Source: Vreelandella glaciei (GTDB lineage Bacteria; Pseudomonadota; Gammaproteobacteria; Pseudomonadales; Halomonadaceae). From it: a DNA stretch of 64,000 bases. Each line of letters starts with the position of its first letter. The stretch's first letter is position 1. The stretch covers positions 1 through 64,000 of the forward strand of contig NZ_JACCDE010000031.1 in assembly GCF_013415125.1 (NCBI RefSeq), given 5' to 3'. Positions 57,574 to 64,000 of the stretch are shown piece by piece. The notes beneath the pieces are model-generated. The model was given only the letters and a program-made list of their open reading frames with translations, was not told where the DNA came from and did no database searches. The position numbers and the translations under genes were made by a program.

Positions 57574-60075
57574 ATGCGTGGATTCACGCCCTGGCAGACC
57601 CAGTTCAAACCAACTGTGATGCGCCTTACTATCGACCCATAGGTGATAGTGCAATTGAGACATCATCACTGGATCATCTAGAAAATCCAGCCGCTCCAAT
57701 CGACTCATCCCCGCTGGCCCCATCAATACGGCGCGAGAAACCCGCTCGGCTCGGCGCTGGCGTATGGGCTCGACATCGGTGTGCCGTGATGTGCCTAAAG
57801 CCGTCGCCAACGCATTAGGCACGGGCTCTACCACCACTCGGACAAAAGAGGGTGCCGACATCCCGGTGTTCATCTGGGCAAGCAAGCTCACCATGCGTCG
57901 CAGCACCCGTGGTGGCTGCGTTTCTTCAGGAATCCGGAAAAGCCGCTTTTGAAAGCAGAACCGCCCTAACGAGACACGGCTCGACAGTGCCGATACCGGG
58001 ATAGACAGCATCAAAGCGACGACGATGGGCGAGAGCCACCAAAGAAAGGTAGGCTCCATAACGTAAACACCCGCTGCCCACACAGCTCCAATGAGAGTCT
58101 GTGTCCAATGAGCTCGGATGGCATCCCCCCATGTCGTATCGCTATTTTCCCGCGATGGTGAGCGCCATTGCACCGCCCACCCCATTACTGACGTGAGTAC
58201 AAACCGGGTATGAAACAGCATTCTTACCGGCGCTAACAACATCGAGAATAGCGACTCGAGCACCATGCTCGTCAATACCTTGAGCGGCCCGCCATAGTGG
58301 CGGCTACCTTTTATCCATACCAGCAATACGCTTAGCAACTTGGGCAAGAACAGCAGTAATGCCGTCACGCCGAACAAGCCCACCGCTAAGGTGGGATTCC
58401 ATTGCGGCCAAACAGGAAACAGCATCCCCGGCTCGGGAAAGTAGTCGGGCGTGCTAAAGCTATGCACGGCTAGAAGTGCGGTGGAAAGAATTAAAAAAAG
58501 GCACCATAGCGGCGCTGACAGATAAGACATTAAACCGGTCAGGAAGACGGCACGGTGTACCGGATGAATACCTTGTGAGAAAAACAGCCGGAAGTTCATC
58601 AAATTTCCGTGACACCAGCGCCTGTCGCGATTGAGCTCATCCAGCAAATTAGGCGGCATTTCCTCATAGCTGCCTTCCAGTTTATAGGCAATCCACACCC
58701 CCCAACCCGCACGTCGCATCAGCGCCGCCTCGACAAAGTCATGGGATAAAATCTCCCCCGACATGGAGCCTTTACCGGGCAGCGGCGCCAGTATGCAGTG
58801 CTGCATAAACGGGGCCAGACGAATGATCGCGTTATGGCCCCAGTAGTGCGACTCGCCCAGTTGCCAAAAATGGAGCCCGGCGGTAAATAGCGGCCCGTAA
58901 ACCCGCGTCGCAAACTGCTGCATGCGGGCGTACAGATTTAGGCGCCCCGAAGCGCGTGGTGCTGTTTGGATAATGCCGACCCTGGAGTGCACCTCCATCA
59001 TTTGCACCAGTCGGGTCAGGCATTTGCCGCTCATGACACTATCGGCATCCAGCACCACCATATAACGATAGAGCGCCCCCCAGCGGCGGCAAAAATCGTC
59101 AAGGTTACCGCTTTTGCGTTTGACACGGCGCTGCCGACGGCGATAGTAAACTTGGCCGAAAGCATTCAGGTCACGGCACAACACCAGCCAGGCGTAGGTT
59201 TCTTGAATGGCAATATCGGGATCGGACGTATCGCTTAGGATGAAGATGTCGAAATGCCGGTCATTGCCCGTGCTGCGCAGTGACTCCAGGGTGGCGCGCA
59301 CGCCGGCGAATACCCTGGCAACGTCCTCATTACAGATCGGCACCAGCAGTGCTGTGCGCGCCTCATCATCAATCGACTCGTCGCCCACTTCGCTGTCAAT
59401 GGCGTAGCGATCATGACTTCTTAATAGCTGGAAGAACCCCATCAAAGCGGTCCAAAACCCCGCGGATACCCAGGCGAATAGCAGCACAAATAAAGCCAGG
59501 ATAGTGATCTCAAGCCACTGCAGGCCCTGGCCGGGGAGTACGGTACGCATCTGATTGGCAGCGATGATACTTTGACCGAAAATCAGCACCAGCAAAATCC
59601 AACGACGCCTTCTGGCGACCCACTTCCAGGACGCGGAGGGTGACTCTCTGCTGCGCTTTCGAAAATCACCGTTAGCCCAGCGCTTAAAACGTCGCCCAAT
59701 ATTGACGAAAGGATTGGTCGACCACTTCTGGGGCGCTAATGGCGTTCGTTTCATCGGCGGCGCCGTTCGCAGGCGCGTAATGTTGGAAGCATCCGTCGTT
59801 AGCACGTCAGGCGGCGCTAACGGCGGCTCTGCATAGGCAAGCGCCAAGCGTCGTCCCACTGATAAGGCCGCTGGATCATCACTATTTTTATTCTGCCAAT
59901 CACCTTCGCCCTCGCTATCTCCACCCAACGCAGCATGTAGCGAAGCCATATCGTGTTTATCAAGGTCACCGACTAATAACGAGTAGCGCTCCTTACGATC
60001 CCGGGTCTCCAATGCCAATCGTTCTAAATACAGATCCGTTGGCGTTGCCTGGGAAGAGGACATTGTCTCAGCCAT
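57556..60075 (-). CDS. opgH: Glucans biosynthesis glucosyltransferase OpgH (MdoH)
   Basis: 839-residue inner-membrane glycosyltransferase (family 2 type) making the linear backbone of osmoregulated periplasmic glucans. Catalytic parts: [17 protein letters not shown] (about 240), [10 protein letters not shown] (about 347-356), [17 protein letters not shown] and DRRWCHGNL (about 485-493). About eight membrane helices flank the domain. Starts 8 bp inside the end of opgG. Osmoprotective glucans are normally lower at high salt; their presence suits a bacterium facing variable salinity. Confidence 0.95.
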   Translation of the reverse strand: MAETMSSSQATPTDLYLERLALETRDRKERYSLLVGDLDKHDMASLHAALGGDSEGEGDWQNKNSDDPAALSVGRRLALAYAEPPLAPPDVLTTDASNITRLRTAPPMKRTPLAPQKWSTNPFVNIGRRFKRWANGDFRKRSRESPSASWKWVARRRRWILLVLIFGQSIIAANQMRTVLPGQGLQWLEITILALFVLLFAWVSAGFWTALMGFFQLLRSHDRYAIDSEVGDESIDDEARTALLVPICNEDVARVFAGVRATLESLRSTGNDRHFDIFILSDTSDPDIAIQETYAWLVLCRDLNAFGQVYYRRRQRRVKRKSGNLDDFCRRWGALYRYMVVLDADSVMSGKCLTRLVQMMEVHSRVGIIQTAPRASGRLNLYARMQQFATRVYGPLFTAGLHFWQLGESHYWGHNAIIRLAPFMQHCILAPLPGKGSMSGEILSHDFVEAALMRRAGWGVWIAYKLEGSYEEMPPNLLDELNRDRRWCHGNLMNFRLFFSQGIHPVHRAVFLTGLMSYLSAPLWCLFLILSTALLAVHSFSTPDYFPEPGMLFPVWPQWNPTLAVGLFGVTALLLFLPKLLSVLLVWIKGSRHYGGPLKVLTSMVLESLFSMLLAPVRMLFHTRFVLTSVMGWAVQWRSPSRENSDTTWGDAIRAHWTQTLIGAVWAAGVYVMEPTFLWWLSPIVVALMLSIPVSALSSRVSLGRFCFQKRLFRIPEETQPPRVLRRMVSLLAQMNTGMSAPSFVRVVVEPVPNALATALGTSRHTDVEPIRQRRAERVSRAVLMGPAGMSRLERLDFLDDPVMMSQLHYHLWVDSKAHHSWFELGLPGRESTHLPTFS

Positions 60076-61654
60076 TAGCGGGCAGCCTGTAATACCAAGT
60101 CTCGGACATTTGCTTGCCCTCGAGTACTAGCTTGGCCCTGATATCCAAAGGCTGGTTGCCATTATCGCGCTTCACGTTAACAAACACACGCCAACCGTTG
60201 GTCGCTGGATTATGCACAACGCGACTATTGGCTAATTCGCCATTATCGCCAACGCTGGCCTCTACGCTCATATTGGCATCGCTGGGGATGCCGGAAAGCG
60301 AGGGCCCGATAAAATCGAGGACGAAAGCGAGCGTACCGTCAGGCTCACGCACCAGGTTATCGCGTATCACTTCTCCCCGTGAGCGACGTGTTTCTTCAAC
60401 CCACGCAAGCTGAGGATCAAGGTGACGGCTTTCATCGGTTGTAAACGTAATACGGTAATCGAACGCCAGCGGTGTTTCAGGATCATGCGTTTCGTCAGCC
60501 AACCACATTGATACGATGTTGTCGTTGGTCTCGTTGTCGGTGGGAATCTGGATCAACTCAACGCTACCGGCCCCCCATTCGTTTTGTGGCTCAACCCAGG
60601 CGCTTGGGCGCAGATCATAACGTGCGGCAATATCCTGATAATCGCTAAAATTGTGACCTCGTTGCATCAGGCCATACCCGCGTAATTGAGGCGTTGCCTG
60701 TCGATTCATCATTAATCTGGCCGGATTGGCTAGCGGGCGCCATGTCCAGCCATTCTGTGCATCATTGATTAATAGGCCATTAGAATCATGGATTGCCGGG
60801 ATATAGTGTTGTGTCGAAGAGGGCTGCTCTGGGCCGTAAAGGTACATACTGGTGAGTGGTGCTATCCCCAATTTCTCGACCGCCCGGCGCAAATATAGCC
60901 GCGACTGTACGTCTACTAAGGTGTCTTCTCCGGGGCGTAACACGAAGCGGTAGGCACCGGTAACGCTAGGCGAGTCAAGCAAGGCGAAAATCGTCAAGTA
61001 CTGGCTTTCTGAGCTAGGTTCGATGATCCACATTTCGCTAAAGCGAGGGAACTCTTCGCCTGAAGGCAACCCTGTATCAACAGCCAGGCCGCGCCCTGAA
61101 AGGCCATAAACCTGCCCTCTGCCAACTGCGCGAAAATAGCTTGCCCCCAGAAAGACCATCATCTCCTCATTGCGATCACCTTCATTGAGCGCATGGTTGA
61201 TCCTGACACCAGCAATACCAACGCCATCGCTATTCTTCACTTCGTCGGAGATGCCTAAATCACCGTACGTGAAGTCATCAGGGTTGTAAGCAAAGGCATG
61301 CACCTCGCCTTCCTGATCAATGCTGTTTAATTGGATGGCACTGTCATAATGCATCCCTTCATGGATAAAGCTCAGGGTGAAAGGTGCGCCTCTACCGCTC
61401 CACACGTCGCGATCTCGCTTGAACTGTATTTGCGCATATTCCGTAAAGCTGAGCTCTCGCAGCTCACTGGGCAACGACGTTTCCGGTGCGCGGTAGCCCT
61501 GTTGCGCGAGTTCCTCTGCTTTTTTAACGACATCATCAAAGCCAAACGCAAAAGCCTCAACAGGAAAGCTTCCAATCAGCAGCCCACCTAGAACGGCTAG
61601 AGAAAAAAAATCGTTCCGGCGTGAAAATTTACTCTGCGGGGTCGATCCACTCAT
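60068..61654 (-). CDS. opgG: Periplasmic glucan biosynthesis protein OpgG/OpgD
   Basis: 528 residues, good RBS CAGGAGG. N-terminal export signal ([18 protein letters not shown], ending near AFA-FG), then the OpgG beta-sandwich domain ([60 protein letters not shown], blocks near residues 34-205) and the Ig-like C-terminal domain. The twin arginine before the hydrophobic stretch resembles, but does not fully match, a Tat signal as in OpgD, so G versus D is uncertain. Translationally coupled to opgH. Confidence 0.93.
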   Translation of the reverse strand: MSGSTPQSKFSRRNDFFSLAVLGGLLIGSFPVEAFAFGFDDVVKKAEELAQQGYRAPETSLPSELRELSFTEYAQIQFKRDRDVWSGRGAPFTLSFIHEGMHYDSAIQLNSIDQEGEVHAFAYNPDDFTYGDLGISDEVKNSDGVGIAGVRINHALNEGDRNEEMMVFLGASYFRAVGRGQVYGLSGRGLAVDTGLPSGEEFPRFSEMWIIEPSSESQYLTIFALLDSPSVTGAYRFVLRPGEDTLVDVQSRLYLRRAVEKLGIAPLTSMYLYGPEQPSSTQHYIPAIHDSNGLLINDAQNGWTWRPLANPARLMMNRQATPQLRGYGLMQRGHNFSDYQDIAARYDLRPSAWVEPQNEWGAGSVELIQIPTDNETNDNIVSMWLADETHDPETPLAFDYRITFTTDESRHLDPQLAWVEETRRSRGEVIRDNLVREPDGTLAFVLDFIGPSLSGIPSDANMSVEASVGDNGELANSRVVHNPATNGWRVFVNVKRDNGNQPLDIRAKLVLEGKQMSETWYYRLPANG

Positions 61655-62035
61655 TTAGCGTAATCCTCCTGTACAATCCTTTGACTGAATTCAAATACGC
61701 TTATTTGCCGAATCGACATACGTGATAGACCATTCGATCAGCTAATTGCGTCCTTCTGCTACTGCTCGCCATCGCAAAAACACACGCCATGCGCGCATGT
61801 AAAGATTAGATTACATTTTAGGTATAGCATGAGTCTAGACTACTTGGCACCCTGGCTGACCGAGCTTTTTGAAAGGACTGAGACAAAAAATTAGAACTTA
61901 CTCAATATGTTGAGCAGTGAGGATGGTCGATCTATTAAGCTGGTGGACTACAGGCGTAAGTATTTCTGCTGACAACTGCTGTAAGCTCAGTAACCGTAGA
62001 GGCATGCAGAGACTTTCATGGTCTATCTGCCTAGG
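61655..62035. other. Intergenic region between opgG and the GGDEF-EAL gene
   Basis: 381 bp without a credible gene. It should contain the opgG promoter on the minus strand (right of 61700) and the 3' flank of the GGDEF-EAL gene. Locally AT-rich around 61800-61830. I see no convincing hexamers, terminator or RNA gene. Confidence 0.4.
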
Positions 62036-63979
62036 CTAAATGAGCCAACGTTGGGCAAACTGTGCGGCTGTCAATGGCCGATCAAAGTAGTAGCCCTGCC
62101 CCTGAGCACAGCCCATTGCAAGCAATGCTTTGATTTGTTTTTGGTTCTCAATACCTTCCGCAATGGTCTCAAGTCCCAGCGTATTCGCCATGGCAATAAT
62201 CGTCGCCACAATGACACGGTCATTGTCGCTGGTAAGCATATCGCGGATAAAAGAAATATCGATTTTTATTTTATCGGCGGCAAAGCGTTTTAGGTAGGCA
62301 AGCGAGGAATACCCAGTGCCAAAATCATCAATGGAAAGCCCTAACCCTTTGCTCTTTAAAACCTCAGTCATGGCGATCGCCTTTTCAGGATTTTCCATGA
62401 TGCCGCTTTCGGTAATTTCCAGACTCAGTTGTGACGCCTCAATGCCGAAATAGGCACAACAATGGAGCAAGTTGGCGGCCAAGTCGTCCTCTTCAAACTG
62501 CTGTGCGGCAATATTAATCGCCAACTGGCCAACCATAGGGTGCCCCTGCTCTCGCCACTCGGCCAGCTGACTGCAGGCTTCTTCAATCACCCAGTTGCCT
62601 AGCGCAACAATCATGCCGCGCTCTTCAGCAATAGGTATAAATTTACCCGGCGATACGTCGCCAAGCTCATCATCGTGCCACCTGCACAGCGCCTCAGCGC
62701 CAATCAACAAGCCGCTGCGCAAATCCACCTGGGGCTGAAAGTTCAGGCTCAGCTGTTTTTCTGCAATGGCAGACGCCAAGCGTTTGGCAATATGCAGCTG
62801 TTCGGCCACAACGCGCCCCATCCAGGACTCGAATACACATACGGAAAGCTTTTGACGTTTGGCTTGATACATAGCAATGTCAGCGTGTTTCAACAGCTCT
62901 AAGGGTGTTGCCGCATGCTTGGGATAAAGCGCTAGTCCGATTCCCACAGTGAGTTCGAAAGAGTGTTGCTCAACAATAAACGGCAGCGCGATGCTGTCAT
63001 ACAGCCGCTGAGCGGTGGCTATTGCGCTGTTTTCCTCGTCACCAGGGGACACCACCACAAACTCATCGCCGCCTAAACGTGCTAAATACTGCCCCTCAGT
63101 TAGCGACGCTGCAAAGCGTTTGGCAACGTCCTTAAGGACTAAATCACCTAGATCGTGGCCAGCAGTGTCGTTGATCTCTTTGAAATGATTAAGATCCAGT
63201 AGCAATAGCGCCAATTCAGTAGTCTGGGTATCGGCAACCACTCGCTCTAAGTGGCGCATAAAGGCAGCACGATTGGGCAATTGAGTGCCGGGATCACAAA
63301 AAGCGAGTTGGCGTATGCGGACTTCATCTTGTTGACGTTCAAGCTCTGAAGCTGCCCGTGCGGCAAATATCTGCAATACATTGCGCACAACATCGACATC
63401 GGCCAGCGGCTTTTTAAACATTACGCCAATAAGTCCCAACGGCTCACCATGGCTATTATCTAGCCGCCGCCCAACATAACCATTTACCCAGGAAAGCGCC
63501 CCGTTGCTTTCAGCGGGTAGCATAATGGCGGCACCTTCATAAACGATACACTCCTGTTCTAACATCACCTTGTGGCAGGGAACACCGGGGAGGTAGTAGG
63601 CAAAATTGCTTTGAACTTGACCATTTACATACAGCGTCAAGGTATGAGCGATATCGGAATCTTGCTCATCCAGCAGTGCAATAAACCCCACTTCGGCGGA
63701 TAAAGCCTCAGCCATATGGGCGGTCAGTTGGTGCAGAAACGATTCGCCATTTTCAGCCGAAACAGCAGTCGCCACGCTGACAACAGCGTGTTGGAAGCGC
63801 TGTTGCTCATTAATGGTATTGATTAAGGCGGAGTTGTGTCGGCCAATGCGCTGCAGCGCCAATTGATTATGCAGCATATGCTCGCGCGCTTGGCCTTCCG
63901 CTAACTGACGCGCCAACTCGGCACCAGCCAACGCCGCAGCGATACGTAATACTTCATCGGTATACGGTGGCAGTCTCAA
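62036..63979 (-). pseudogene. GAF-GGDEF-EAL signalling protein, 5' end removed by an IS30 element
   Basis: The open frame encodes 647 residues: the tail of one GAF-like domain (DEVLRIAAALAGAELARQ, 8-25), a second GAF domain (about 60-205), a GGDEF domain (about 215-385) with intact GGDEF motif, and an EAL domain (about 395-640) with EAL, DDFGTGYSS and IKIDISFIRD blocks. Both cyclic-di-GMP synthesis and hydrolysis motifs look intact. The frame has no proper start: three codons before its first TTG there is a stop that belongs to the IS30 end. The normal N-terminus is thus missing, and the remainder would be expressed only if the IS supplies transcription and a start. Predicted non-functional or deregulated. 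Confidence 0.85.
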
Positions 63980-63981
63980 AG

Positions 63982-64000
63982 CCTGAATTCAACTAATAAG
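63982..64000 (-). mobile_element. End of a second IS30-family element (same end as at 102-120, inverted)
   Basis: cctgaattcaactaataag is the exact reverse complement of 102-120, the 3' end of the IS30 element at the left edge, and includes the complement of the transposase stop. Identity runs to the last base of the window, so the element itself should lie just beyond it. It cuts the GGDEF-EAL gene. Confidence 0.75.

Overview
The window looks like chromosomal DNA of a moderately GC-rich gammaproteobacterium, most likely a member of the Halomonadaceae (Halomonas-like). This is an inference from gene order and protein style: Pseudomonas/Halomonas-type blocks (suhB-trmJ-cysE-iscR; def-fmt-rsmB-trkA-trkH divergent from dprA-tsaC-hemF-aroE; bioBFHCDA) and rather acidic proteins. 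No 16S rRNA is present to confirm it.

Layout. (1) 1-120 is the 3' end of an IS30-family insertion sequence. (2) 121-7204 is the right part of a filamentous (inovirus) prophage: adsorption protein (pIII-like, split by a frameshift at a G7 tract), pVI-like protein, Zot/pI, its own secretin (pIV), replication initiator and tyrosine integrase, abutting the 3' end of a tRNA-Leu(CAA) gene. No gene for the major coat protein or ssDNA-binding protein lies in the window; they may be beyond the IS. (3) 7400-13070: queA-tgt-yajC-secD-secF. (4) 13175-18071: a suhB-position gene with a destroyed active site, then trmJ, cysE and a reduced iscR-iscS-iscA cluster without iscU, hscBA or fdx. (5) 18280-27797: ndk, rlmN, pilW/pilF, rodZ, ispG, hisS, yfgM, bamB, der. 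(6) 28020-29894: a lipoprotein of unknown function, an M48 metalloprotease lipoprotein and a small membrane protein. (7) 29981-34414, minus strand: a LysM-family protein lacking its LysM domain, dprA, tsaC, hemF, aroE. Divergent from it, 34638-40806: def, fmt, rsmB, dodecin, trkA, trkH. (8) 40851-42827: a TraB-family membrane protein and a convergent, overlapping DTW-domain tRNA modification gene. (9) 42900-48692: complete bioBFHCDA operon behind two BirA-like operators. (10) 48693-50123: an LprI/DUF1311 gene flanked by diverged duplicate scraps of cobB and bioA, then cobB. (11) 50167-57573: aceK, a CIA30-family gene and a compact ethanolamine catabolic set (eat, eutC, eutB, divergent eutR-like regulator). 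(12) 57556-61654: opgG/opgH for periplasmic glucans. (13) 62036-63979: a GAF-GGDEF-EAL gene whose 5' end is cut off by sequence identical to the IS30 end seen at the left edge.

Most of the window is conserved housekeeping DNA in compact operons. The unusual parts are the two IS30 ends facing each other in inverted orientation, the phage adsorption gene, short tandem repeats in the leaders of trmJ and yajC, and three apparently reduced conserved proteins or systems (active-site-less SuhB, IscU-less Isc cluster, LysM-less LysM protein). I did not see CRISPR arrays, rRNA genes or recognisable riboswitches.
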